Source of the DNA: Actinomycetales bacterium
Lineage (GTDB): Bacteria; Actinomycetota; Actinomycetes; Actinomycetales; Dermatophilaceae
Direction: 5' to 3'
DNA: 64,000 nucleotides
Assembly: GCA_016715285.1 (NCBI GenBank)
Contig: JADKAO010000007.1
Span: forward strand, 1 to 64,000
Made by a program: the position numbers and the translations under genes. The notes under the pieces are model-generated. The model did not search any database. It was not told the origin of the DNA and worked only from the letters and a program-made list of their open reading frames with translations. Positions 8,096-16,556 of the stretch are shown here, piece after piece (within the stretch, counting starts at the first letter, position 1; each line of letters opens with the position of its first letter).

Positions 8096-10285
8096 TCAGT
8101 AATAGCTGCCGACGTGCAACACGTGAACCGGCTCGCCGTCAGCGCCGAGGCGCACGAAGGCGTGCTGGTGCCAGTCCCACCATTGGTCGGTGATGAGGTC
8201 GTGGACCGGCATACCGGCATCCCAGTCGAGCCCGAGCGCGGGCATGTCGAGGTGCAGGTGAGTCTCGCGGGTCGAGTGAGGGTCGAGGTTGGCGACGACG
8301 ATGATCGTGTCGCGTTCGCCACTGGGCAGCACCCGAGTCTTGGAGAAGCACAGGAAGTTCTCGTCGTCGACGGCGTGGAACCGCAGATTGCGCAGCCACC
8401 GCAGCGACGGATGAGCCCGACGGATCTCGTTGAGCCGGGTGAGGTACCACGCGAGCGACTGGCCCTCTTTGGGTCCACCCGGCTCGTAGTCGGCCCAACG
8501 GCGGTCCTTGAACTCGTACTTCTCGTTGTCGATCTGCTCCTCGACGCCGGGCCGCGCGACGCACTCCATCAGCTCGTAGCCGGTGTAAATGCCGTACGTC
8601 GGCACGAGCAGTGCCGCGAGCGCTGCGCGTAGCTTCCAGGCCGTCGGCCCGCCGTACTGCATGTAGGGCGTGAGGATGTCGTGAGTGGTCGGCCAGAACG
8701 ACGGGCGCATGTATGCCGCTGCGTCGCCCGAGAGCTCCTCGCAATACTCGCGCAGCGACCAGGCGTCGTTGCGCCAGGCGTAATACGTGTAGGACTGCTG
8801 GAAGCCCGCCTTGGCCAGGGTGTGCATCATCGCCGGCTTGGTGAACGCCTCCGACAGCCAGATAACGCCAGGGTGATCCTTGGCGACATCGGCAATCAGC
8901 CACTGCCAGAACTCAACTGGCTTCGTGTGGGGGTTGTCGACGCGGAAGACTTCGACCCCGTGGTCGATCCACACCTGGATCATCCGGCGCATCTCGGCAT
9001 AGGAGCCTTGCGGGTCGTTGTCGAAGTTGAGCGGGTAGATGTCCTGGTACTTCTTCGGCGGGTTCTCGGCGTACGCGATGGTGCCGTCGGCGCGGGTCGT
9101 GAACCACTCGGGGTGCGCGGTCACGTAGGGGTGGTCGGGCGAGCACTGGAGGGCGATGTCCATCGCGACCTCCATGCCGAGCCGCTTGGACTCGGCGACG
9201 AAAGCGTCGAAGTCCTCGAAGGTGCCGAGTTCCGGGTGGAGCGCGTCGTGTCCGCCGTCGGGGGAGCCGATGGCGTAGGGGCTTCCGGGGTCACCGGGCA
9301 GCGCGACGAGGGTGTTATTGCGCCCCTTCCGCGCGGTCGTGCCGATGGGGTGAATCGGGGTGAGGTAGACGACGTCGAAGCCCATGGCCGCGATCGCCGG
9401 GAGCCGGTTCATCGCGCTGCGGAAGGTCCCCGAGGTCCACTCGCCAGTCTCGGGGTCGTGGGTCGCGCCTTCGGAGCGCGGGAAGATCTCGTACCACGCG
9501 CCAAACAGGGCGAGTTCGCGCTCGACAAGCAGCCGGTATGCCGTGCTCGGGCTCACCTTTTCACGCAGCGGGTATGCCGTGAAGACCGCGTGCACCTCGG
9601 GCGCGATCGCCGCGTGGAGCCGCTCGGTGGGCGGCCGGGACGTGTCGCGCAATGCGGCGACCGCTCCGGCGAGGGTTGCGCGTTGGTCAGCTGATGCCGT
9701 CACGGGCAAGGCGGCGAGGGCCTTTTCGAGGACGCGGGCCCCTTCTTCGGCCATGAGCTCGGCGTCAACGTCGGCCTCGATCTTGATGGTGCCGTCGTGG
9801 ACCCATGTGCCCCACGGGTCAGACCAACCCTCGACTCGGTAGCGCCACTGGCCGGGCCGGTCAGCGACAACGGTGGCCTCCCAGAGTGAGAGCCCGACGT
9901 TGATGCACGTCATCGGGGCGATGTGGTCGACACCGTCCGGGTCGGTGAGGACGATTGAGGCGTTGACGGCGTCGTGGCCTTCGCGGAAGACCTGCGCGGT
10001 GACGACAAACTCCTCGTCCACCACAGCCTTGGCCGGGCGGGTGCCGCCATCCACGAGGGGGGTGACGTTCATGACCGGGATCCGGCCGATGGGCAAGATG
10101 TCGGCGGGCAGCGCCGCGGTGGGGCCAGGGGCGGGGGCCGGCCCCGGGATGGGTGCCGGATTCGGGGGGGTGGGCGGCGCGGGCGGCATACCCTCGCTTG
10201 GCTTGGCGCCCTTGGGCTTGCGTCTTGAGGGCTTCGAAGGGACCGGCTTGGCCGATGAGGACGGGGTCGGCGATGCTGCGCTCAC
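8096..10285 (-). CDS. glgE: Alpha-1,4-glucan:maltose-1-phosphate maltosyltransferase
   Basis: Transfers maltosyl units from maltose 1-phosphate onto the non-reducing end of alpha-1,4-glucan, the polymerising step of the GlgE pathway. 729 residues; the family core starts near residue 66 at IGRIPVMNVTPLVDGG, an N-terminal beta-sandwich with YRVEGWSDPWGTW. The GH13_3 barrel follows with DIALQCSPDHPYV, nucleophile in EVFRVDNPHTKPVEFW (Asp about 450) and acid/base Glu in IWLSEAFTKPAMM. About 60 extra N-terminal residues are a low-complexity Pro/Ala/Ser/Lys tail absent from most homologues; a later start is possible but no good internal start codon is evident. A LacI-like palindrome lies about 75 bases upstream. 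Confidence 0.96.
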   Translation of the reverse strand: MSAASPTPSSSAKPVPSKPSRRKPKGAKPSEGMPPAPPTPPNPAPIPGPAPAPGPTAALPADILPIGRIPVMNVTPLVDGGTRPAKAVVDEEFVVTAQVFREGHDAVNASIVLTDPDGVDHIAPMTCINVGLSLWEATVVADRPGQWRYRVEGWSDPWGTWVHDGTIKIEADVDAELMAEEGARVLEKALAALPVTASADQRATLAGAVAALRDTSRPPTERLHAAIAPEVHAVFTAYPLREKVSPSTAYRLLVERELALFGAWYEIFPRSEGATHDPETGEWTSGTFRSAMNRLPAIAAMGFDVVYLTPIHPIGTTARKGRNNTLVALPGDPGSPYAIGSPDGGHDALHPELGTFEDFDAFVAESKRLGMEVAMDIALQCSPDHPYVTAHPEWFTTRADGTIAYAENPPKKYQDIYPLNFDNDPQGSYAEMRRMIQVWIDHGVEVFRVDNPHTKPVEFWQWLIADVAKDHPGVIWLSEAFTKPAMMHTLAKAGFQQSYTYYAWRNDAWSLREYCEELSGDAAAYMRPSFWPTTHDILTPYMQYGGPTAWKLRAALAALLVPTYGIYTGYELMECVARPGVEEQIDNEKYEFKDRRWADYEPGGPKEGQSLAWYLTRLNEIRRAHPSLRWLRNLRFHAVDDENFLCFSKTRVLPSGERDTIIVVANLDPHSTRETHLHLDMPALGLDWDAGMPVHDLITDQWWDWHQHAFVRLGADGEPVHVLHVGSYY

Positions 10286-10360
10286 GTGTCCGACGCTACC
10301 GGGTTTGTCGCCTGGGCGCGCCGCCCCTCCAGCCGCGAGTTGAGCGCGGCTCGCGACCTG

Positions 10361-10374
10361 TGTAATCGGTTACG
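10361..10374. promoter_or_regulatory. Candidate LacI-family operator upstream of glgE
   Basis: TGTAATCGGTTACG has the architecture of LacI-family sites: half-sites GTAAT and GTTAC around a central CG, one mismatch between arms. It overlaps the glgX stop codon and lies 76-89 bases before the glgE start, so it could regulate a promoter in the 84-base glgX-glgE gap. Sugar-responsive LacI regulators commonly control maltose and glucan genes in actinobacteria. No binding data; the assignment is inference. Confidence 0.35.
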
Positions 10375-12532
10375 CCGGCTGGTCCTCGTCGTCGCCACGA
10401 ACGATCCGGTAGATCCGCATCGACGCGGGCAGCATGACTGCTCGTTCGCCGAGAGTCGCGGGGGTGGGTTCGAGCGGAGGGCGATCCCACGCGCTGTCCC
10501 AAAGCAATTCGCAGTTGACGGCGCGTGGCAGCGTCGGCAGGGTCACCGCGGTGTCGTGATGACCTCCGTGGTAGATGACGAGAAGCGCCGCCTGATCGCG
10601 CTGGGAGCCGTTGAGCAGCATCTGCAAGGTGCGCTGAGAGTTGTCGCCCCAACGGTCGAGGGTCATGGGAGTGCCATCAGGACCGAACCAGTCGAGATCC
10701 TTGGACCCGTCGAAATGGACTTCGCCTCCGCTGAAGAACATCCGTTGTCGGAGCACTCGGTGGCTGCGGCGCAGCTGGATGAGGAAACGTGTTGTCTCAA
10801 GCAGGTCCTCCTGCCACGGCTCCCATTCCCAGTCAAACCAGGAGAGCTCATTGTCGTGGCAGAAGGCGTTGTTGTTGCCGCGTTGCGAGCGACCGAACTC
10901 GTCACCGCCGTTGATCATGGGGACGCCGGTCGAGGTGAGCAGGGTGGCCATGAGGTTGCGAATCGACCGGTGCCGCACGAGCGAGACACCGTCGTCGATC
11001 TGGCCTTCGATGCCGTGGTTCCACGAGCAGTTGTTGTCGGAGCCGTCGCGGTTGTCCTCGTGGTTGGCTTCGTTGTGCTTGTGGTTGTATGCCGTGAGGT
11101 CGGCCATCGTGAAGCCGTCGTGTGCAGACACGAAGTTGATCGAGGCGATCGGGCCGCGGTCGCGAGCATGGAAGAGATCAGCTGACCCCGACAACCGCGT
11201 GGCGAGGTCTTGCACCCCATGAGCGCGATGGCCGCTGACCAGGCTCGAGAGGTCAGCCAGCCAGAACGACCGGACGCGGTCGCGGAAACGGTCATTCCAC
11301 TCGCAAAACAGCGGGGGGAACTGTCCGGTGCGCCAACCCTGGATGCCGAGGTCCCAGGGTTCGGCAATGTTCTTGACCGAGGACAGCAGCGGGTCCGTGC
11401 GCAGGGCGACGAGCAGAGGATGGTCGGGATCGAACTCGTCGTTCTTGCCCCGGCCGAGGGCGACGGCGAGGTCAAACCTGAACCCGTCGATGTGGCATTC
11501 GGACACCCAATAACGCAGCGAGTCGAGGATCATCCGGATCGCGACCACATTGCGGACGTCGACCGTGTTACCGCAGCCGGTGACGTCGATATCGTCCCCG
11601 CGGCCGTCGAGGCGGTAGTAGGCACGGTTGTCGAGGCCGCGCCACGACAGCGTGGCGCCGCGCGCGGATTGCTCGGCGGTGTGGTTGTACACGACGTCGA
11701 GGATGACCTCCAGGCCCGCGGCGTGGAGCAGTTTGACCATGCCCTTGAACTCGTCGAGTGCGCCCTGCGGGTCGGTCGCCGCGGCATACCTCGCATGTGG
11801 CGCGAAGAAGCCGAGCGTGTTGTAGCCCCAGTGGTTAGTGAGGCCGCGGCGCCACACCTCGGGCTCGGTGACGAACGAGTGGACCGGGAGCAACTCGACG
11901 GCCGTCACACCCAGTCGGGTGAGGTAATCGATGGTCACGGGGTGAGCGAGCCCGGCATACGTGCCGCGCAGCTCATGGGGCACTCCCGGGAGGCGCATCG
12001 TGAGGTTGCGCACGTGGGTTTCGTAGATGACCGATTCGCTGAGCGGACGGTTGATCCGGGTGTCCCCGCCCCAATCGAACTCATCGCGCACGACGACGCA
12101 ACGCGGCACGAACGGCGCCGAGTCGCGGCCGTCGGGGTGATAAAGGTCTTCGGGGCGTAGATCCGAGCCGGTGCGATGGCCGTAGACCTCACCAGTCCAC
12201 GTGAGCTCACCCTCGATGGCCCGGGCATACGGGTCGAGCAGCAGTTTGCTGGAGTTGTAGCGCAACCCCGCGTGGGGGGCCCACGGCCCGCGGGCCCGCA
12301 GCCCATAGCGCTGGCCTAGTCCCATCCCAGGCACGAACCCGAACCAGTAGCCATAGAGGCGATGGGTGAGGGGCACGCGACGCTCGGTGATGCCGGCACG
12401 GTCGCCCGGCTCGAAGAGGCACACCTCGACGCTTTCGGCATGGCCAGCGTAAACGCAGACCTCCGCGCCGCCTTCCACGAGAGTGACTCCGGGAGCGGGT
12501 GGGTGGTCGCGGCGGGTCGAAGGTCGCGGCAT
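10370..12532 (-). CDS. glgX: Glycogen debranching enzyme (isoamylase type)
   Basis: Hydrolyses alpha-1,6 branch linkages of limit dextrins. 720 residues. An N-terminal CBM48-like domain (VCVYAGHAESVEVCLFEPGD, LRYNSSKLLLDPYARAIEG) precedes a GH13_11 barrel with VILDVVYNHTAEQ, nucleophile in CHIDGFRFDLAVALGR (Asp about 354), acid/base Glu in VKNIAEPWDLG, and FVSAHDGFTMADL. It is the first gene of the minus-strand glucan module and ends 84 bases before glgE. A TATCCT box ends 7 bases before the ATG, so the mRNA may be leaderless. Together with GlgB and GlgE it would set the branch pattern of the polymer. Confidence 0.95.
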   Translation of the reverse strand: MPRPSTRRDHPPAPGVTLVEGGAEVCVYAGHAESVEVCLFEPGDRAGITERRVPLTHRLYGYWFGFVPGMGLGQRYGLRARGPWAPHAGLRYNSSKLLLDPYARAIEGELTWTGEVYGHRTGSDLRPEDLYHPDGRDSAPFVPRCVVVRDEFDWGGDTRINRPLSESVIYETHVRNLTMRLPGVPHELRGTYAGLAHPVTIDYLTRLGVTAVELLPVHSFVTEPEVWRRGLTNHWGYNTLGFFAPHARYAAATDPQGALDEFKGMVKLLHAAGLEVILDVVYNHTAEQSARGATLSWRGLDNRAYYRLDGRGDDIDVTGCGNTVDVRNVVAIRMILDSLRYWVSECHIDGFRFDLAVALGRGKNDEFDPDHPLLVALRTDPLLSSVKNIAEPWDLGIQGWRTGQFPPLFCEWNDRFRDRVRSFWLADLSSLVSGHRAHGVQDLATRLSGSADLFHARDRGPIASINFVSAHDGFTMADLTAYNHKHNEANHEDNRDGSDNNCSWNHGIEGQIDDGVSLVRHRSIRNLMATLLTSTGVPMINGGDEFGRSQRGNNNAFCHDNELSWFDWEWEPWQEDLLETTRFLIQLRRSHRVLRQRMFFSGGEVHFDGSKDLDWFGPDGTPMTLDRWGDNSQRTLQMLLNGSQRDQAALLVIYHGGHHDTAVTLPTLPRAVNCELLWDSAWDRPPLEPTPATLGERAVMLPASMRIYRIVRGDDEDQPA

Positions 12533-12539
12533 ACGGCTC

Positions 12540-12560
12540 AGGATAGGGGGGCGCTACCGT
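12540..12560. promoter_or_regulatory. Divergent leaderless promoters of glgX and the YbjN gene
   Basis: Only 34 bases separate the two start codons. On the minus strand TATCCT (12545-12540) is followed by 7 bases and the glgX ATG. On the plus strand TACCGT (12555-12560) is followed by 6 bases and the ATG at 12567. Both fit TAnnnT -10 boxes with transcription starting at or next to the start codon. There is no room for a ribosome-binding site on either side. Confidence 0.5.
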
Positions 12561-12566
12561 GGGTGC

Positions 12567-13034
12567 ATGACGGATCCGACCGCCCTGCCCAACTTTCCCC
12601 CTCCTGCCGACGAGCACCCGCTCCGAGGCCGCATGCTCGATGTCATCAACGATCTCGGCACCTTGCCCGCGATTGACGACGACGGCGACATCGCGATCAC
12701 GGTGGGGGAGCCGCCTCAGCAACTCTTCGTGCGCTGCACGGATGGCGATTTCCCGATTTTCCGGGTCTTTGGGCAGTGGGTCATCGGCGACGCGGCGCCA
12801 GCGGATGAGCGTGAGCGCTTGGAGCGGTGCAACGACTTCACCCTGCAGCTCAACGTGGCCAAGGTGGGCATCGCTAACGGCAACCTCATCGTCACCGCCG
12901 ACCACGTGGTGATGCCTGAGACCGATCTGTCAACCCTCTTCCAGCTCACGGTCAACCTCGTCTTGCAGGTCGTCTCAGCGTGGTTCGGATCGTGGGATCA
13001 AGGGCGCCACGAAGCGCCAGAGACCGGAGGTTAG
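12567..13034 (+). CDS. YbjN domain-containing protein
   Basis: 155 residues with no signal peptide or membrane segment. The pattern, an N-terminal helix (RGRMLDVINDLG), then FVRCTDGDFPIFRVFGQWVIG and later a hydrophobic helix LFQLTVNLVLQVVSAWFGSW, matches the YbjN/T3SS-chaperone-like fold common in actinobacteria. Its molecular function is not established. The start at 12567 is favoured by the leaderless -10 box. The crotonase gene begins 2 bases after its stop, so the two are co-transcribed. Confidence 0.75.
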   Translation: MTDPTALPNFPPPADEHPLRGRMLDVINDLGTLPAIDDDGDIAITVGEPPQQLFVRCTDGDFPIFRVFGQWVIGDAAPADERERLERCNDFTLQLNVAKVGIANGNLIVTADHVVMPETDLSTLFQLTVNLVLQVVSAWFGSWDQGRHEAPETGG

Positions 13035-13036
13035 TG

Positions 13037-13840
13037 ATGTCGGAAAGCAGCATCGCGTCGGGTCCGGAGTTCGTCCGGCTAGAGGTCAGTGGAGGGGTCG
13101 GGACGATCCGCCTGAACCGACCCAAGATGAACGCCATCAACCTGCAGGTCCAGCGCGAGCTCAAGGCTGCGGCCGAGGAGGCAGGAGAGCGCTCGGATGT
13201 CTCCGCAGTCGTCGTCTACGGCGGTGAGCGGGTATTTGCCGCAGGGGCCGACATCAAGGAAATGCGCGAGATGTCCTACTCCGACATGGCCGGGGCAGTC
13301 GACACCCTCCATGCGTATGTCTCGACCCTCGCCCGGCTGCCCAAGCCCACCGTCGCTGCGGTGACCGGCTATGCACTCGGCGGCGGCTGCGAGCTCGCGA
13401 TGGCGTGCGACTTCCGGTTCGTGGGGGAGTCGGCCAAGATGGGCCAGCCTGAGGTCCTCCTCGGCGTCATCCCCGGCATGGGCGGCACCCAGCGGCTCGC
13501 CCGTCTCGTCGGCGCGACCAAGGCCAAGGAACTCTGCCTCACCGGCCGCTTCATCAACGCGGCAGAGGCACTCGCGATCGGCCTCGCCGACCGGGTGGTT
13601 CCGGACGACCAGGTGTATGCCGAGTCCGTCGCCTTCTGCAAGCAGTTCGTGGGCGGGCCGGCCGTGGCCATTGCCGCGATCAAGGAGTGCGTCGACCGTG
13701 GTGCGTCCACCGACCTGGAGACGGGCTTGGCGATGGAGCGGCAGATGTTTGCCGCGATGTTCGCCACCAAGGACCGCCAGATCGGTATGGACTCGTTTGT
13801 CGAGCACGGACCGGGCAAGGCAGTCTTCGAAGGTCGGTGA
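13037..13840 (+). CDS. Enoyl-CoA hydratase/isomerase family protein (crotonase)
   Basis: 267 residues, usual size for a short crotonase that hydrates 2-enoyl-CoA in fatty-acid beta-oxidation. The oxyanion-hole motif is AAGADIKEM. Both catalytic glutamates of true hydratases are present: one in GYALGGGCELAMACD, the second in GQPEVLLGVIPGMGGTQRL. ATG 13037 is preceded by GGAGG at a spacing of 6 bases. It is immediately downstream of the YbjN gene, and the electron-transfer flavoprotein genes follow about 210 bases later. That suits beta-oxidation because ETF accepts electrons from acyl-CoA dehydrogenases; no dehydrogenase gene is in the window. Confidence 0.9.
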   Translation: MSESSIASGPEFVRLEVSGGVGTIRLNRPKMNAINLQVQRELKAAAEEAGERSDVSAVVVYGGERVFAAGADIKEMREMSYSDMAGAVDTLHAYVSTLARLPKPTVAAVTGYALGGGCELAMACDFRFVGESAKMGQPEVLLGVIPGMGGTQRLARLVGATKAKELCLTGRFINAAEALAIGLADRVVPDDQVYAESVAFCKQFVGGPAVAIAAIKECVDRGASTDLETGLAMERQMFAAMFATKDRQIGMDSFVEHGPGKAVFEGR

Positions 13841-13876
13841 CCGAGGTCACACCCGTATGGGTGACGACACCGCACA

Positions 13877-13890
13877 TTACTGGCCAGTAA
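13877..13890. promoter_or_regulatory. Perfect 14-bp palindrome TTACTGGCCAGTAA upstream of etfBA
   Basis: The two 7-base halves are exact reverse complements. It lies 163-176 bases before the etfB start and 37-50 bases after the crotonase stop, in the only sizeable gap of this block. TTACT...AGTAA palindromes are typical targets of TetR- or FadR-type regulators of fatty-acid genes, so it is a plausible operator for the ETF operon. The regulator is not in the window. Confidence 0.5.
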
Positions 13891-14052
13891 CATGGCCGGC
13901 AGTCACGCACCCGCGCCAACTGTGGTTCGGGTGTCAGGCATCACGCTCAACCACGGTTGGGTGGCGCGTGTCTGGACTGCGAGGATGACTCAAGAGTGAC
14001 GGCATACCCTGCCGTCCCGCCGCCGACCACAACGGAAGAGGACGTTCGACCG

Positions 14053-14835
14053 ATGAACATCGTCGTCTGTGTCAAATACGTGCCCGACGCCCAAGCGGAC
14101 CGCACGTTCAACGCCTCCGACAACACGACCGACCGCGCGAATGTCGACGGTCTGCTCTCGGAGCTCGATGAGTATGCCGTCGAGGAGGCCCTCAAGATCG
14201 TCGAGGCGGGCGAGGGTGAAGTCACTGTCGTCACCGTCGGCCCCGACCAGGCTTCCGACGCCATCAAGAAGGCCCTCCAGATGGGCGCCGACAAGGGCGT
14301 CCACGTCAACGATGACGCGATCCACGGCTCTGACGCGATCGCGACCTCGCTCGTGCTCGCTGAGGCGATCAAGAAGATCGGCATGCCCGACCTCGTCGTG
14401 ACCGGCATGGCCTCGACCGACGGCACGATGGGTGTCGTCCCGACGATGCTCGCCGAGCGCCTCGGTGTGCCAGCGGTGACCTTCGCGTCCGAGCTGACGG
14501 TGAGTGGCTCGGGTGTCTCGGTTCGCCGCGACGGTGACGCCGCGAGCGTGACGATCGAGGCGAGCGTGCCCTGCCTCGTGTCCGTGACCGACCAGATCAA
14601 CGAGCCGCGCTACCCGTCCTTCAAGGGCATCATGGCGGCCAAGAAGAAGCCGGTCGAGCAGTGGACGCTCGCTGACCTCGGCTTGGACGCGAGCCAGGTG
14701 GGCCTGGCCAACGCGTGGACCGCGGTGCAGTCATTCGAGGCACGCCCGCCGCGCGCAGTTGGCACCATCGTCAAGGACGAGGGGGACGGCGGCGCCAAGC
14801 TCGCCGGCTTCCTGTCCGAGCGCAAGTTCATCTGA
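14053..14835 (+). CDS. etfB: Electron transfer flavoprotein beta subunit
   Basis: 260 residues. It pairs with EtfA to carry electrons from acyl-CoA and other flavin dehydrogenases to the respiratory chain via ETF-quinone oxidoreductase. It starts with the family signature MNIVVCVKYVPD and contains the AMP-binding region around VVTGMASTDGTMGVVP and the diagnostic VTDQINEPRYPSFKGIMAAK. ATG 14053 was chosen over upstream in-frame starts because the conserved N terminus begins there; GAGG lies about 12 bases before it. etfA follows after 30 bases. In Mycobacterium etfB-etfA also sits near the cysteine desulfurase and mnmA genes. Confidence 0.96.
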   Translation: MNIVVCVKYVPDAQADRTFNASDNTTDRANVDGLLSELDEYAVEEALKIVEAGEGEVTVVTVGPDQASDAIKKALQMGADKGVHVNDDAIHGSDAIATSLVLAEAIKKIGMPDLVVTGMASTDGTMGVVPTMLAERLGVPAVTFASELTVSGSGVSVRRDGDAASVTIEASVPCLVSVTDQINEPRYPSFKGIMAAKKKPVEQWTLADLGLDASQVGLANAWTAVQSFEARPPRAVGTIVKDEGDGGAKLAGFLSERKFI

Positions 14836-14865
14836 CCCGCCGACTCGACAAGGAGACCTACTGAC

Positions 14866-15825
14866 ATGGCTGAAGTTCTCGTCCTCGTCGACCACGTCGA
14901 CGGCACGTGCCGCAAGACCACGAGCGAGTTGCTCACGATTGCCCGCCGCCTCGGCGAGCCCAGCGCCGTTTTCGTTGGCGCTGGCTACGACACCGCGGCC
15001 CCGACCCTCGCGGCGTTTGGCGCCGAGAAGGTCTACCGCGCTGACAGTGACGCGCTGACGGCATACCTCGTGGTGCCGCAGGCGGAGTTGCTCGCGCAGC
15101 TCGTCGAGCGCGTGCAGCCTGCCGCGGTGCTCATCGCCTCGTCCGCCGAAGGCAAAGAAGTCGCCGCGCGCCTGGCCGTCAAGGTCGGCTCTGGCCTCAT
15201 CACCGACGCGGTCGACGTTCAGTCCGACGGCAACGGTGGGGTCGTCACCACCCAGACGGCCTTCGCGGGTGGCTACACCGTCCGCGCGACCGTGACCAAG
15301 GGTGTGCCGGTCATCGCCGTCAAGCCCAACTCGGCTCCGCCGGAGCAGGTTTCCGGTGCTGCTGCGGTTGAAGCCGTGGACTACACGCCGTCCGCGCTCG
15401 CGCAGGGTGCCCGCATCGCGGCGTCCACGCCGCGCGCACGCACGGGTCGCCCTGAACTCACCGAGGCCGCGATTGTGGTCTCCGGTGGACGTGGCACGGG
15501 CGGCGACTTCTCCAAGGTGGAGGCCTTCGCCGACTCGCTCGGCGCGGCCGTTGGCGCGAGCCGGGCCGCGGTTGACGCAGGCTGGTACCCCCACACCTCG
15601 CAGGTGGGCCAGACCGGCAAGCAGGTCAGCCCCCAACTGTACGTCGCGTGCGGAATCTCCGGCGCGATCCAGCACCGGGCCGGCATGCAGACGTCCAAGA
15701 CGATCGTCGCGATCAACAAGGACGACGAAGCTCCGATCTTCGAGCTGGTCGACTTTGGTGTCGTCGGTGACCTCTTCGCCGTCCTGCCCGCAGCGACCGA
15801 CGCCGTCCAGGCCAGCAAGGGCTAG
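14866..15825 (+). CDS. etfA: Electron transfer flavoprotein alpha subunit
   Basis: 319 residues. An N-terminal nucleotide-fold domain is followed by the FAD-binding domain with VVSGGRGTGG, GASRAAVDAGWYPHTSQVGQ, LYVACGISGAIQH and KTIVAINKD, all characteristic of EtfA. An AAGGAGA ribosome-binding site lies about 8 bases before the ATG. It ends about 20 bases before a 20-bp perfect hairpin that probably terminates the operon. Confidence 0.96.
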   Translation: MAEVLVLVDHVDGTCRKTTSELLTIARRLGEPSAVFVGAGYDTAAPTLAAFGAEKVYRADSDALTAYLVVPQAELLAQLVERVQPAAVLIASSAEGKEVAARLAVKVGSGLITDAVDVQSDGNGGVVTTQTAFAGGYTVRATVTKGVPVIAVKPNSAPPEQVSGAAAVEAVDYTPSALAQGARIAASTPRARTGRPELTEAAIVVSGGRGTGGDFSKVEAFADSLGAAVGASRAAVDAGWYPHTSQVGQTGKQVSPQLYVACGISGAIQHRAGMQTSKTIVAINKDDEAPIFELVDFGVVGDLFAVLPAATDAVQASKG

Positions 15826-15844
15826 TCCCAGCCCCCAAACACGC

Positions 15845-15895
15845 GAGGGGTATGCCGTGTGGCCAGTTGGCCACACGGCATACCCCTCCTGCTTG
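15845..15895. terminator. 20-bp perfect hairpin with the iterated motif; copy 1 of a hairpin repeat
   Basis: Arms 15845-15864 and 15869-15888 are exact reverse complements with a 4-base loop, each arm carrying GGGGTATGCCGT or its complement. It sits between the convergent ends of etfA and the lipoprotein gene, a natural bidirectional terminator. The 22 bases 15874-15895 recur identically at 16656-16677, so this is also one copy of a short dispersed palindromic element. The two copies bracket the lipoprotein gene. Confidence 0.8.
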
Positions 15896-15917
15896 TGCCG
15901 GCAGAATCTTGGCGGCG

Positions 15918-16556
15918 TTAGTGCAGTCCGAGTTCGGCGAGCTGGGCGGCCGTCAGGGTCCCGCCGCTTGCCGCCGCGGCGCGGAAGGCGGGCAGATGCA
16001 TCTCGGCCGACGCGCGACGCAGGTTGGTGAACACTCGGGTCAAACCCTGGTCGTTGGCGGCAGCGCTCATGAGCTTGTCGTAGAGCGCGATATTCGCAAC
16101 TTCACCGTCAGCCCACGCTTGCGCAGCGACTGCCAGGCTCGGGGGAGCTTTTGCCGTGCCGAGATATGGATTGGGCGGCGGTGTCACGCCGAATCGCTGC
16201 AACTGCCGCACGAGGGCGTCGATGTGTCGCTCTTCGGCGGCGCGGATGCTCGCGTACGGCTCGACCGGCCCGAAGGCGTCGATCACCGCGGCATAGGACG
16301 CCGACGCGGCGTATTCGCCCGTTGGCGCCATGAGAGCTTCCCAGGCAGCCGCTGCCAGCGCATTGGTGGGCGGCGTTGGGGTCGTGGCCGGTCCCGTGCT
16401 GTCCCCGCGGACCGTGGTGGCAGCGACACTCGGGGACGCAGCTGTCGTCCGAGCCGGCGGGCTGGGGCTTGACCCGCACGCGCTCAGGCCCGCCACGACG
16501 GTCACGGCTCCCAGCACGGCGACGGCAGCTTTCCAAGATGATCTTTGTATACCCAT
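15918..16556 (-). CDS. Putative lipoprotein, DUF2202-like ferritin-like protein
   Basis: 212 residues. A lipoprotein signal has positive residues near the start, a hydrophobic stretch and lipobox GLSACG with the lipidation Cys near 27, followed by a Ser/Thr/Pro-rich spacer. The rest is helical with ferritin-like features: EYAASASYAAVIDAFG, AAEERHIDALVRQLQRFGV, and a third helix around ANIALYDKLM. This resembles DUF2202 extracellular ferritin-like proteins, which may bind metal; the function is not established. The ATG lies inside a CsoR-like palindrome, and no SD is visible, suggesting leaderless and possibly metal-controlled expression. Two hairpin repeats flank the gene. Confidence 0.7.
   Translation of the reverse strand: MGIQRSSWKAAVAVLGAVTVVAGLSACGSSPSPPARTTAASPSVAATTVRGDSTGPATTPTPPTNALAAAAWEALMAPTGEYAASASYAAVIDAFGPVEPYASIRAAEERHIDALVRQLQRFGVTPPPNPYLGTAKAPPSLAVAAQAWADGEVANIALYDKLMSAAANDQGLTRVFTNLRRASAEMHLPAFRAAAASGGTLTAAQLAELGLH

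Noticed and set aside
6957..8102. 381-codon plus-strand frame opposite treS
   Set aside because: Shadow of treS; no start signal or domain.
10332..10350. GCCGCG...CGCGGC hairpin after glgX as a terminator
   Set aside because: Only a 6-bp stem in very GC-rich DNA; glgE follows closely and is expected to be co-transcribed.
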